IMG/VR virus record: IMGVR_UViG_3300042453_001695 | Span: 1 to 63,512 of that record | Reading direction: 5' to 3' (one strand) | Source of the DNA: a virus | Length of the DNA: 63,512 nt | Shown here: positions 23,008 through 30,747 of the stretch, one piece after another | How the letters are laid out: every line of letters starts with the position of its first letter | How positions within the stretch are numbered: the first letter of the stretch is position 1 | Notes under the pieces: model-generated | The model's database searches: none | What the model was told of the DNA's origin: nothing | The model's input: the letters and a program-made list of their open reading frames with translations, nothing else | Translations under genes and position numbers: made by a program

Positions 23008-23530
23008 CATTATAATAGGTAAATCTGAATGTAGCGTCTGCTGTAATGATTGTTTCTGGAGTATCCGTGGATGACACGACGAAACCAGAAAGTGAAATTG
23101 GAAATAAATCTTTAAAATTGAAACGGTAATAAGGCTTGTTTGATGCTGAGAGAATTGTTACCGCGCCATCACAATATTGTGGAGAATTTGTGGCTGCTGC
23201 TGTGGTAAATTGATTCAACTTTGCAAGATTTTGATATTCTTCAAACTCAGTTGGAAATGTTAATGCACGAAGCCAATCGTGTATCTCTAACCATGACAAC
23301 ATTTCCGCATCAACAATAAAAGTGACGTTCAATACGTCATAAATTGCTTTTTCTCCAGGTGCATAAAGTTCAACAAATGGATTGTTTACAGGAATTTCAG
23401 ATGTTGAAATACCAGGTAAAGAAATTGTTTGGCAAAAGTATTGCAAATTCGGTGTACGAGCCAAATTCAGCGTAAACTTATTAGGCTGTAGTGAATTCGG
23501 ATTTGTGGGGTTACGTTTAAGAGCAGTCAT
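22991..23530 (-). CDS. gp19-like tail-tube-fold virion protein downstream of gp23
   Basis: The 179-residue product has NKFTLNLARTPNLQYFCQTI followed by SLPGI, then FIVDAEMLSWLEIHDWLRAL and a final beta-rich part ending ATFRFTYYNVEKLF. This arrangement resembles gp19-type tail tube proteins (F-x-V...P, ...LPG, F-x-W-...W). Many T4-like marine phages have such a structural protein directly after the major capsid gene. It may be a tail-tube paralogue or a completion protein. It lies after the strong terminator of gp23, with a TATAAATA box just 5 bases before its ATG. Confidence 0.7.
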   Translation of the reverse strand: MTALKRNPTNPNSLQPNKFTLNLARTPNLQYFCQTISLPGISTSEIPVNNPFVELYAPGEKAIYDVLNVTFIVDAEMLSWLEIHDWLRALTFPTEFEEYQNLAKLNQFTTAAATNSPQYCDGAVTILSASNKPYYRFNFKDLFPISLSGFVVSSTDTPETIITADATFRFTYYNVEKLF

Positions 23531-23535
23531 ATCTC

Positions 23536-23543
23536 TATTTATA
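23536..23543 (-). promoter_or_regulatory. TATAAATA late-promoter box before the gp19-like gene
   Basis: A perfect minus-strand TATAAATA lies between the gp23 terminator and the ATG at 23530. Only five bases separate it from the start codon, against 22-25 at the other sites, so transcription would begin at or after the ATG. It may make a leaderless message or be a chance match. Confidence 0.4.
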
Positions 23544-23549
23544 TGCCAT

Positions 23550-23578
23550 AAAAAAAGAGGGCTCCGAAGAGCCCTCTT
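23550..23578 (-). terminator. Strong Rho-independent terminator after gp23
   Basis: Minus-strand AAGAGGGCTC pairs perfectly with GAGCCCTCTT around a TTCG tetraloop and is followed by seven T including the stem end. It lies 40 bases after the major capsid stop codon. A strong terminator here fits the very high expression expected for gp23. Confidence 0.93.
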
Positions 23579-23617
23579 GAACTACCACTCTAACGGTGGT
23601 TTCATCTTCTAAGAAAA

Positions 23618-24961
23618 TTACATCAAGTTTGCAATACGGAAACCACGGTAGTAGTTGTTGCTCTGTGTTGTCAGAGCGCCAAGACCTTGGTTTGTACCTT
23701 CTGCGAATGGATTTGCTACCAGACCGTAACGAGTCTTGAAGCCAATCTTTGGCTGGAATGTACCAGTATCGACTGCACGAACCATCTGTAGAGGAACGTA
23801 TGGGCAGTAGAACATACCTGCGTCATATGCATTCGTACCTTTGTATCCAACAACAGCAAACTCAGATGTTGAGCCTGTTGGGAAGTATGGATCGATGTAG
23901 ACTTTGATACGACCGAAGATTGTACCAGCAAAAGTATTACCAGTATCGTCAACTGTCAATGATACTTGACCTGCAAGTGCTGAGTTGTAGTCTAGAATAC
24001 CAGACATCGCAAGTGCAGATGCTACGTCTGAAGAACAGATAACGATGTTACCTTTTCCACGACGAGTTGTTTTTGCAATTTGATTTGCTTCACGTTCAAT
24101 TTGGAATGCAAGACCTTTGATCTTTTCAACCATCCAACGACCGTTTGAGTCTGTGTCAAGGTTGAATGCACCAGCAGTTGTTGTACCTGCTTGGCAACCT
24201 GGCTTAGCAATCTTATAGATTGTGCGAATAACTTCGCGGTTGATTTCAGCAAGAATTTCAGCAGACAGAATGTTAGCCAGTTCTGTTTCTGCATCAAGAC
24301 CATGAACTGCTTTCAAGTCTTGTGCAAGTTCCATTGAGTATTCTGCTTTTAATGCGCGTGTACGAGCTGTAACAGTAACTTTCTCAATTGAGAATGCCAT
24401 TTCTTGGAATGTGTTACCAGCAGCACCGTCACCTAATGCTTCAGCAGAACCTGTTGTCATCGCGCCTGTAGGTGCAGCGTTACCAACGAACAGATAGTCT
24501 GTTGTGTTGCCTGCGACTGACATGCTTGATGCAACGATTGCGCCGTTTGCACCTGAGAATGCTGTGTTTGCTTCATTGTAGAATGCTTCGTTTCCGCCTT
24601 GTGAAGCGTAACGTGTACGCATTGCAAAGATCAAGCCTGTTGGGCCTGTCATTGGCTGAACGCCGCAAACATCATAAGCAATCAGGTTAGGAAGTGAACG
24701 ACGAACCAAGCTGATCAGAATTGGATCAAAACCAGCAACTGGGCCAGCAGCAGCAGCACCGCCACCAAAGCCACCTGTGCCAGCAAAGTTAGTTGGTGAA
24801 CCTGTTTCGTTAAGAATGCCAGCTTCTTTCATCATTTCTTGAGCTTGATTCTCAAGAATTACCGCTGTAACCGCTTTACGGTATGGATCTGCAATTTTAG
24901 GCATGTCTGGATGATCCAGAACTGCATTCCATTTGGTTTGTAGATTTTCAGACAAATACAT
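23618..24961 (-). CDS. 23: gp23, major capsid protein precursor
   Basis: The 447-residue protein has T4-type gp23 blocks. IADPYRKAVTAVILENQAQE and LLNE-like GILNETGSPTNFAG form the N-terminal part. VRRSLPNLIAYDVCGVQPMT, GPTGLIFAMRTRYAS and KYSMELAQDLKAVHGLDAET-like stretches follow, and the C-terminus is YYRGFRIANLM. In T4 the N-terminal 65 residues are removed by gp21. Here a glycine/alanine-rich segment near residues 60-75 could mark the cleaved arm. It forms the hexamers of the HK97-fold capsid. A TTTAAATA box and an AAGGAGA ribosome site precede it and a strong terminator follows. Confidence 0.97.
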   Translation of the reverse strand: MYLSENLQTKWNAVLDHPDMPKIADPYRKAVTAVILENQAQEMMKEAGILNETGSPTNFAGTGGFGGGAAAAGPVAGFDPILISLVRRSLPNLIAYDVCGVQPMTGPTGLIFAMRTRYASQGGNEAFYNEANTAFSGANGAIVASSMSVAGNTTDYLFVGNAAPTGAMTTGSAEALGDGAAGNTFQEMAFSIEKVTVTARTRALKAEYSMELAQDLKAVHGLDAETELANILSAEILAEINREVIRTIYKIAKPGCQAGTTTAGAFNLDTDSNGRWMVEKIKGLAFQIEREANQIAKTTRRGKGNIVICSSDVASALAMSGILDYNSALAGQVSLTVDDTGNTFAGTIFGRIKVYIDPYFPTGSTSEFAVVGYKGTNAYDAGMFYCPYVPLQMVRAVDTGTFQPKIGFKTRYGLVANPFAEGTNQGLGALTTQSNNYYRGFRIANLM

Positions 24962-24985
24962 TATTGTATCTCCTTGTTTTGTTAT

Positions 24986-24993
24986 TATTTAAA
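24986..24993 (-). promoter_or_regulatory. Late-promoter box (TTTAAATA) for gp23
   Basis: Minus-strand TTTAAATA lies 24 bases before the gp23 ATG and differs from T4 TATAAATA at one position. The distance equals that at gp22, gp67, gp18/19-region and 45639 genes, which supports function. It overlaps the stop region of gp22. Confidence 0.6.
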
Positions 24994-26095
24994 TTTTTGT
25001 TTTAGAAATTGCTTGTACAACCGAAGCGACATACGGATCAGCGATAACTTTCTTTTCGCTACCATCGTCTTCTACTTCTTCATGAAGATGTGATACATCG
25101 GCTTTCTTTAAGCCAGATGGAAAATAGTTCTCACGAATTGTCTCAAGTTTTTCTACGAATTCTTCCTCTGTGGAAAATTCTACACTCTCTGCAAGTGCTT
25201 TGATTTTTTCTACTTGAGTTGCTGTGAGCCCTTCACATACTTCATTTACAAGTTGTACTTTAATTGCTTCAGTAAGTTGTTTTTTATACTGAATATTCGC
25301 TTCAATTTCTTCATTCAATTTAACTTCCAGTTCTTCGACTTTAGATGCAAGTTCATCTACCAGTTCTACTTTGTCTTCTGGAACATTGATGTAATTTTCA
25401 GCAAACAGATTACGCAGACCAGCAATAAAGTCTTCTGTGATTTCTGAACGCAGACCGCTTTCGATTGCGATTTCGTTTTCATCCATCCACTGCTCTACGA
25501 CATAGTTCAAGTAATCATCTACCTTTTCGGTAAGTTCTGCTTTGATTTCTTCAACAGCTTCAGCTAACATGCCAGCATATTCAGCTTCCATTTGTTCTTG
25601 AATCTGTGCAACACGGTCAAATACACGTGCCTCAAAGATCGTAGCAGCTTTTGCTTTGAAGTCTTCAGAAATGTTTTTATCGTCAGCAAACAATGCAGCA
25701 ACATCTTCTTTCATCTGTGCTTTCATTTCTTCGATTGCTGTTTCATCATCAATCATTTCTTCATCTTCACGATCTTCTTCTTCAGGCATCATGTTTGTGC
25801 CTGAACCTAGACGCATGTTTTTGTCACCAAGTTGAACATCACTTGATGCCGCTGATGGCTTCATGTTGAGAGAAGATTGATTTGAGCCTGATGTATCTTT
25901 GCCCTTACTATTCAGTTTGGCAGAGTTATCATTTGGCTTATAATTTTGTGGTGTAGGACCACCTAAATCCTCAGGTGTTCCAGGATTGCCTGGAGGTGTA
26001 TTCTGAGTTAATTTAGGCATTGGCATACCAGGAGCAGATGACTTGCTAGATGCAAGAATTTCTGCCGCTGCTTCCATGAGTTTGTTTGTTGCCAT
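24989..26095 (-). CDS. 22: gp22, prohead core scaffold protein
   Basis: The 368-residue product has a Pro/Gly/Asn-rich N-terminal third and then long acidic helices with many Glu, Lys and Ala (KVDDYLNYVVEQWMDENEIA, DKVELVDELASKVEELEVKL), typical of T4-like gp22 scaffold. QWMDENEIAIESGLRSEITE is a conserved gp22 region. It is the main inner scaffold of the prohead and is cut to small peptides by gp21 after assembly. It is longer than T4 gp22 (269) because of the low-complexity N-terminus. It is encoded between gp21 and gp23, the usual order, with a TATAAATA promoter box 22 bases upstream. Confidence 0.93.
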   Translation of the reverse strand: MATNKLMEAAAEILASSKSSAPGMPMPKLTQNTPPGNPGTPEDLGGPTPQNYKPNDNSAKLNSKGKDTSGSNQSSLNMKPSAASSDVQLGDKNMRLGSGTNMMPEEEDREDEEMIDDETAIEEMKAQMKEDVAALFADDKNISEDFKAKAATIFEARVFDRVAQIQEQMEAEYAGMLAEAVEEIKAELTEKVDDYLNYVVEQWMDENEIAIESGLRSEITEDFIAGLRNLFAENYINVPEDKVELVDELASKVEELEVKLNEEIEANIQYKKQLTEAIKVQLVNEVCEGLTATQVEKIKALAESVEFSTEEEFVEKLETIRENYFPSGLKKADVSHLHEEVEDDGSEKKVIADPYVASVVQAISKTKI

Positions 26096-26117
26096 TGAAT
26101 ATCTCCTTATGATTTCT

Positions 26118-26125
26118 TATTTATA
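26118..26125 (-). promoter_or_regulatory. Late promoter (TATAAATA) for gp22
   Basis: A perfect minus-strand TATAAATA followed by AG lies 22 bases before the gp22 ATG, with AAGGAGAT as ribosome site in between. This is the T4 late-promoter octamer read by gp55-containing RNA polymerase. Confidence 0.8.
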
Positions 26126-26129
26126 AATT

Positions 26130-26780
26130 TTAAAGTTTTCGTAGAAAGTTTTCGAAAAGCTGTAGTCCAACAGATTCAATTTCTCTGCGTGATGCTTTAC
26201 GAATTTGCTGTTTGCTGTAATCGATGTCAGATTCAACGAACTTCCCCTCTACAAATAACCATTCTTTGTTTTCCATAATGCCCTGAACAAAAGCGCCAGG
26301 AGCAGAAGGATCAGCAACGATATCAGCAGCGGTTGCAAGGCGCAGGTCATCTTGTACTAGATTATAACCCTCTTTTGTCATTACGACAGAGCCCAACGCG
26401 CGGGATGAAACACCAAGACCAACACCAGACTCAATCAGATTTTTGGCAATTAAACCATATGGCGTTTCCATAATGAGTGCTTTACCGACAAATGTGTTGC
26501 CGTTTTCTACCAAACTTGTAATCTTATGTGACACACGTTCTAGATTTAATGATGGTGTGTCTGGATGTCCGAGTTCGCCAAGCGCACGGTTTGTATCAAT
26601 GTATTCTTGTTTGTATCGCGCAACTTCATTCCGAAGTGTGTCCATTTTGTACATACGATTGTTACGATTAACTGCATCGCCAACTAGAAATATGCCTTCG
26701 ATGTAAAGATTCTTTTTACCATCTTCAGTTTTTTCGGTAAGATATCTTACATTTTCAATGTGTTCTTTAATGAGTTTCAT
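26130..26780 (-). CDS. 21: gp21, prohead core scaffold protease
   Basis: The 216 residues are close to T4 gp21 (212). The catalytic His is in ALGELGHPDTPS (His72) and the Ser in GLGVSSRALGSV (Ser125 or Ser126), the pattern of the herpesvirus-assemblin-like phage protease family. It matures the prohead by cleaving gp22, gp23 and other core proteins, then itself. It follows the 120-codon gene with a one-base overlap and precedes gp22. Confidence 0.95.
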   Translation of the reverse strand: MKLIKEHIENVRYLTEKTEDGKKNLYIEGIFLVGDAVNRNNRMYKMDTLRNEVARYKQEYIDTNRALGELGHPDTPSLNLERVSHKITSLVENGNTFVGKALIMETPYGLIAKNLIESGVGLGVSSRALGSVVMTKEGYNLVQDDLRLATAADIVADPSAPGAFVQGIMENKEWLFVEGKFVESDIDYSKQQIRKASRREIESVGLQLFENFLRKL

Positions 26781-27142
26781 TATAGGTTTACTCCTGTATA
26801 TGGATCAACATTGTATGTCGCATACTTGGCAAGATGTAAAATAATTGTGCCACCAGTATTGATTTCAATTACAATGCTTTGAGTGTTATTGTTTGCGACC
26901 GAATAACCATAAGAATCAAAGTCCATGTCACCGCCGTTTTGAAGTGCTAACAGAGGTACACCATTTCGAGTGATACGGATATTGCCGTTTGTTGACCACA
27001 AAACATGTTTGATATCGGCAGCAGTAACAGTTTCGGTCGTAGCGTTTGCTCTTAAACTATTGAGAGTGATTGTGTATGTTCCAGGATCAACCGCACGAAC
27101 GATTGACGATCCTCTTAGAGTATTGGTAATTTCAAATGGCAT
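26780..27142 (-). CDS. Hypothetical 120-aa protein in the prohead gene cluster
   Basis: The 120-residue product is beta-rich and has no charged helices: RGSSIVRAVDPGTYTITLNS, VLWSTNGNIRITRNGVPLL, GYSVANNNTQSIVIEINTGG. Similar small beta-sandwich proteins lie beside gp21 in many marine T4-like phages and are often found in virions. I cannot name a T4 counterpart. A capsid-decoration role would fit the fold and context but is not shown. It is packed between the basic core-region gene and gp21 with essentially no spacing. Confidence 0.68.
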   Translation of the reverse strand: MPFEITNTLRGSSIVRAVDPGTYTITLNSLRANATTETVTAADIKHVLWSTNGNIRITRNGVPLLALQNGGDMDFDSYGYSVANNNTQSIVIEINTGGTIILHLAKYATYNVDPYTGVNL

Positions 27143-27143
27143 T

Positions 27144-27605
27144 TTATCTTAGTCCCATAGATTTACGACGGCGCATTGACATCTTTCTTTTTAACAATGT
27201 GCGTCTGAGTTTACTTTTTCTTGTTGTTTTCCAAGATCGTTTTAACAAACGAGCCTTACGCAATCTTACTGTTGCTGGTATACGTTTAACTGTGCTGCCA
27301 GAAATGCGATAACCTTTAAGTCCAGATTTTTTTACATTTCTCTGTACTATAATTCTACCTTTTTTGTTGCGACGAATACGGCGACGAACTTTCGTAATGC
27401 GTCCCATTTTTACAAGGTTTGCATTACGTTTTTTAGCCGCTTCTTCTAATACTTCTTCGTCAACTTCAATTTCTTCAAACATCGCATCAACGATGTGTGG
27501 CTTTGCTTCTTCCATACGAACAGAAGCAATGTCATCCAAACGCGCAAAGATAAGTTCTTTGGCTTCGTCTAATTTATTCTGTAGAATTAAGTCTACAAAA
27601 TTCAT
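27144..27605 (-). CDS. Prohead-region protein with a very basic C-terminus (gp68-like candidate)
   Basis: The product has about 153 residues. The N-terminal half is acidic and helical (LDEAKELIFARLDDIASVRM, VDEEVLEEAAKKR). From about residue 75 it becomes strongly basic with many Arg and Lys (KVRRRIRRNKKGRIIVQRN) and ends in a long Arg/Lys stretch. The helical N-terminus resembles the small T4 prohead-core proteins, and the position (between gp67 and gp21) matches gp68. The basic tail suggests nucleic-acid or acidic-scaffold binding. I chose ATG 27605, with a GGAAA site, over a TTG four codons upstream. It overlaps the 223-residue gene by 32 bases. Confidence 0.65.
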   Translation of the reverse strand: MNFVDLILQNKLDEAKELIFARLDDIASVRMEEAKPHIVDAMFEEIEVDEEVLEEAAKKRNANLVKMGRITKVRRRIRRNKKGRIIVQRNVKKSGLKGYRISGSTVKRIPATVRLRKARLLKRSWKTTRKSKLRRTLLKRKMSMRRRKSMGLR

Positions 27606-28245
27606 ATAGTTTTCCAAATGAAGTTACAGATTCAGTTAGTTGTTGCCAAAAATAATTTTTACTATTTTCTTCCAACTGATCGTATGTGTTTATAATTTGT
27701 TGTTTTGTTTCTTCATTAAGTGAAATGATGTTGCCATCGTTTAACAATAATTGTTCCGACTCAACAAGTTCACGAATATATTCTTCGGCTTGAATTGGCG
27801 CGTCAAGAGCAGGACCATAAGGAACACTAAAAACTCTTTTAAGTTTATCACTCCAATACATTGCGATTCTTGTTCCATCTGGGTACAATCTTACCGCTTT
27901 ACGTTTGATTACCAAAACGACCGGTGGATCTGGCACCAACGGATACGCTGAACCCACATTGTCTGCTCTTGCTTCTTCTAGTTCTTCACGAACTGCTTGT
28001 CTTGCTTTGCCAAAAATCTGTTTATTATTTGAAACCAAATCTACCATGCGGTTAAAAAGATTACGCATGATTTCGCGGTCAGCATTGTTGAACTGTGGTC
28101 TTTCTTCACCCATCTTATCTAAGATTTTGTGAATACGAGCCAACTGTGCTTTGTTTGCCAAACCTGCACGAACAAGAGCGTCGAACTTTGAATAGTCCGA
28201 CTTCTCTTCTTCTACGATAGATTTAAATTCAAGTAATGATTTCAT
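27574..28245 (-). CDS. Prohead-region protein of unknown function
   Basis: The 223-residue product has a helical N-terminal half (KSLLEFKSIVEEEKSDYSKF, ADREIMRNLFNRMVDLVSNN). A central beta segment with VIKRKAVRLYPDGTRIAMYW follows, and then a helical end. Related proteins occur between gp67 and gp21 in marine T4-like phages, but I do not know a function. The central stretch with YPDGTRIAMYWSDKLKRVFSV looks like a compact beta domain. It starts at the base that ends gp67 and overlaps the basic core-region gene, so it is part of the prohead operon. Confidence 0.65.
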   Translation of the reverse strand: MKSLLEFKSIVEEEKSDYSKFDALVRAGLANKAQLARIHKILDKMGEERPQFNNADREIMRNLFNRMVDLVSNNKQIFGKARQAVREELEEARADNVGSAYPLVPDPPVVLVIKRKAVRLYPDGTRIAMYWSDKLKRVFSVPYGPALDAPIQAEEYIRELVESEQLLLNDGNIISLNEETKQQIINTYDQLEENSKNYFWQQLTESVTSFGKLYEFCRLNSTE

Positions 28246-28445
28246 TACTGTTCTACTGTTTCTTCTTCATCGTCGGCAATTTCTTCGTGGCTTTGCTCTT
28301 GCCCGCCAAAAAGAGTAGTAGCGATTTCTTGCTTACGGCTTTGGAGCGCATCGAACGCTTTTGCGGATAAAACATTTTCTATGCCTTCTTTTGCTGCAAT
28401 ACTTTCTCCAGCAGCAATATCGTTAATAATATCTTGAATATTCAT
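28245..28445 (-). CDS. 67: gp67, prohead core protein
   Basis: The 66-residue product has a short helical N-terminus (IQDIINDIAAGESIAAKEGI, KAFDALQSRKQEIATTLFGG) and an acidic tail (EEIADDEEETVEQ). This is the layout of T4 gp67 (80 residues, acidic end), and it sits at the same place after gp20. In T4 it is a core component that influences head shape and is cleaved during maturation. A perfect TATAAATA box lies 25 bases before its ATG, inside the end of gp20. Confidence 0.82.
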   Translation of the reverse strand: MNIQDIINDIAAGESIAAKEGIENVLSAKAFDALQSRKQEIATTLFGGQEQSHEEIADDEEETVEQ

Positions 28446-28456
28446 AATAACCTTTC

Positions 28457-30127
28457 TTATCTGCGTCTATTATTTATACTGACCACGGATCTGTTTACCT
28501 CATCATCAAGACCAGGTGTCAATGACTCTTCTGTTTCTTCGGTATTTTCAACTGTATTGTCTTCTGGTTCTGCTTGTGGTACAGCACCTTGTGAAGGTCC
28601 ACCTAATACGGGACCTTGCATGTCATCAGGTAGTGTATCTTTTTCCTCTTGAATTTCTTTTTGCATGTCTTCAATTTCTTCATCAGTCATCATGAGAACT
28701 TTATTCATAACATAATGATTTGAGAAATAACGACCTACAAAAGGATCAACTAGGCTTACCATCTGCAATCTATTTTGAAGTAATTCAGCTTCACGCAATT
28801 CAGTAAAGTTGTTGTCTTTACGGAAGTCATAATAGATGTCTTCTTTAAACTCATCCCATTCTTCACGGGTACAAATACCTTTAAGTACCAATTGTACTTT
28901 GAGTGCATCATCAAATATCTGTGAAAACTTATTACGAAGACGAACAACAAATTTTGCGAACTTCAATTCATCACGGGTAATTTCTTGACTTTTACCCATT
29001 CCAGCAAATCCGCCCTCTTGTGATTCTAGTCTTGAATATGGTACGTTAAGAGACTGTAAAAGTTTCTTTTGAAAATACTTAACGTCTTCTAACTCACCAA
29101 GATTCTGACCAGCTGGTAATGTGGTAATCTCTGTACCTTTACCACCTTCTCTTCGTGGTAACCAGAAGTCTTCAAGCATTGACATGTGTTTACGTTCATC
29201 ACGGATCTCACCAGTGTTCGCATCGTAAACTAATTTGTTTCGATACTTGATCATGATGTCACGCAGGTATTGTTCTGCTTTACCACGTGGTAGATTACCA
29301 ACGTCAATGTAAAAAATACGGCGTTCTGGTGCGCGTGAAATTCTGTAAATAACAATCGCATCTTCAATCATACGCAACTGATTCAATGGTTTGATTGCTT
29401 TGTGTAGATACGAAATGACAAAAGTATTTTTTGCATCCATCAGACCTGAATTAATATTAATAATCGAATCTGGTGCAATACGAATACCTTGTCCTACATT
29501 TGATGTAAATGTTTGCGTGGTTGTTCCACGATCATTGTAGACATAGTATTCAGCAACCGATACAACAATCATTGCTCCTGTTTTCGGATCACGATCTTTT
29601 TTAATCTCACGCACCTTACGAATTTTGCGTGGATCAATGTATCTAAGTTCTTGAATACCTTCTTTGGGATTCTTATCGTTTACGACAACATGATAAAAGA
29701 TACGACCGTCAATATACCAACGCTTAAATAAATCGTCAGCAAGATTACTGAAGTTTAACATTTTTAATACATTGTCAAACTCTTCAGCAATTTTCTTTTT
29801 AATCGATTCTGGTTGTTTGAGATTGTCTAAAACGATATCGACAACTTTACCTGCTTCATCATGAGTGATAGCTTCATTAACGATTTCATCAATTGCCATT
29901 TGACACTCAGGGTGATTGGACATCTCACGATATCGAGTGATGAGTTCAATTTCATTTCGAACTGAACCTTCTAAATCGACATAGGTACCGTAGTACGCAT
30001 TTTGCGTAACGGTAACTGCACCATCATCTACGGTCGCAGAAGGCAAAGCAAAGGATGCCTGTTCGGGTTTTTCAACCTTGACGACATCCTTTGAGCCTAT
30101 TGTAAAGCCAAAAAGTTTAATTGCCAT
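28457..30127 (-). CDS. 20: gp20, portal vertex protein
   Basis: The 556-residue protein (T4 gp20 is 524) contains the conserved blocks VRNEIELITRYREMSNHPEC, RISRAPERRIFYIDVGNLPR, RKHMSMLEDFWLPRREGG, GTEITTLPAGQNLGELEDVK and YFQKKLLQSLNVPYSRLE. It forms the dodecameric ring through which DNA enters and leaves the head and on which the terminase docks. The C-terminus is Pro/Gly/Glu-rich. A terminator separates it from the upstream gp19 gene. Confidence 0.97.
   Translation of the reverse strand: MAIKLFGFTIGSKDVVKVEKPEQASFALPSATVDDGAVTVTQNAYYGTYVDLEGSVRNEIELITRYREMSNHPECQMAIDEIVNEAITHDEAGKVVDIVLDNLKQPESIKKKIAEEFDNVLKMLNFSNLADDLFKRWYIDGRIFYHVVVNDKNPKEGIQELRYIDPRKIRKVREIKKDRDPKTGAMIVVSVAEYYVYNDRGTTTQTFTSNVGQGIRIAPDSIININSGLMDAKNTFVISYLHKAIKPLNQLRMIEDAIVIYRISRAPERRIFYIDVGNLPRGKAEQYLRDIMIKYRNKLVYDANTGEIRDERKHMSMLEDFWLPRREGGKGTEITTLPAGQNLGELEDVKYFQKKLLQSLNVPYSRLESQEGGFAGMGKSQEITRDELKFAKFVVRLRNKFSQIFDDALKVQLVLKGICTREEWDEFKEDIYYDFRKDNNFTELREAELLQNRLQMVSLVDPFVGRYFSNHYVMNKVLMMTDEEIEDMQKEIQEEKDTLPDDMQGPVLGGPSQGAVPQAEPEDNTVENTEETEESLTPGLDDEVNRSVVSINNRRR
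28471..28478 (-). promoter_or_regulatory. Late promoter (TATAAATA) for gp67 and downstream core genes
   Basis: A perfect minus-strand TATAAATA followed by ATAG lies within the last codons of gp20, 25 bases before the gp67 ATG. An AAAGG ribosome site lies between. It would let the prohead-core genes be transcribed independently of gp20. Confidence 0.75.
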
Positions 30128-30145
30128 TAAAAATCATCCTATATT

Positions 30146-30169
30146 AAAAAGTAGGGCAAAAGCCCTACT
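30146..30169 (-). terminator. Rho-independent terminator between gp19 and gp20
   Basis: Minus-strand AGTAGGGC pairs perfectly with GCCCTACT around a TTTT loop and is followed by TTTTT AATA. It begins 2 bases after the gp19 stop codon and lies 19 bases before the gp20 ATG. It would limit the abundant tail-tube transcript from entering gp20. Confidence 0.85.
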
Positions 30170-30170
30170 C

Positions 30171-30716
30171 TTAGAGAACACCATCTGCAACTGCTTCCCA
30201 CCACTGGTAGGTAAGTGTTACAGAAAACTCTTCAATCGCATCATTTGAACCCCAATCAACATCAATCGGTGTGATGTCAGATGGGAATAGACCAACAAAT
30301 CTATATTTTTTGATTGAGTTACCTGCTTTACCAAACTGTGTAACTTCTCCATCAACCGTGTATCCTAGTGGTGTACTTGCGATTGGATTACGAACATTGA
30401 GATTATGGCTATTGATACCATTCATCCAGCGTTCGAATGCATTGCGTACAACAAAGTCTTCATCGTTAATAATTGTTACTGTCCAGTCAGCAAAAGTACG
30501 ATTACCCACAAACTTGAGTTCACGACCAAAGTATTGAACGGGTACAACACCCAGAGTTGAACCTGGTAGTTGTGCCGTCTTACACATGAACGTCATTTTT
30601 GTTTGCGCGTTTCCTGGTAATGAGAACACAGGAAACGGCATACTTACCTCAAATAGATTTGGGCGGGCACCGTCACCTTGCAGTTGTGAGCGGAACTGAT
30701 TTACATTGAATGCCAT
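30171..30716 (-). CDS. 19: gp19, tail tube protein
   Basis: The 181-residue product (T4 gp19 is 163) begins AFNVNQFRSQLQGDGARPNL followed by FEVSMPFP, then MTFMCKTAQLPGSTLGVVPV and YFGRELKFVGNRTFADWTVT, and ends VTLTYQWWEA. These are standard gp19 blocks. It stacks as hexameric rings to make the inner tail tube. It follows gp18, as in T4, has a CTTAAATA box 23 bases before the ATG with a CAGGAGAA ribosome site, and ends in a terminator. Confidence 0.96.
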   Translation of the reverse strand: MAFNVNQFRSQLQGDGARPNLFEVSMPFPVFSLPGNAQTKMTFMCKTAQLPGSTLGVVPVQYFGRELKFVGNRTFADWTVTIINDEDFVVRNAFERWMNGINSHNLNVRNPIASTPLGYTVDGEVTQFGKAGNSIKKYRFVGLFPSDITPIDVDWGSNDAIEEFSVTLTYQWWEAVADGVL

Positions 30717-30739
30717 TTATTATTCTCCTGTTTCTCTTT

Positions 30740-30747
30740 TATTTAAG
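30740..30747 (-). promoter_or_regulatory. Late-promoter box (CTTAAATA) for gp19
   Basis: Minus-strand CTTAAATA lies 23 bases before the gp19 ATG and overlaps the stop region of gp18. It keeps the TAAATA core and the 22-25 base distance shared with the boxes at 24986, 26118, 28471 and 45664. Confidence 0.55.
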
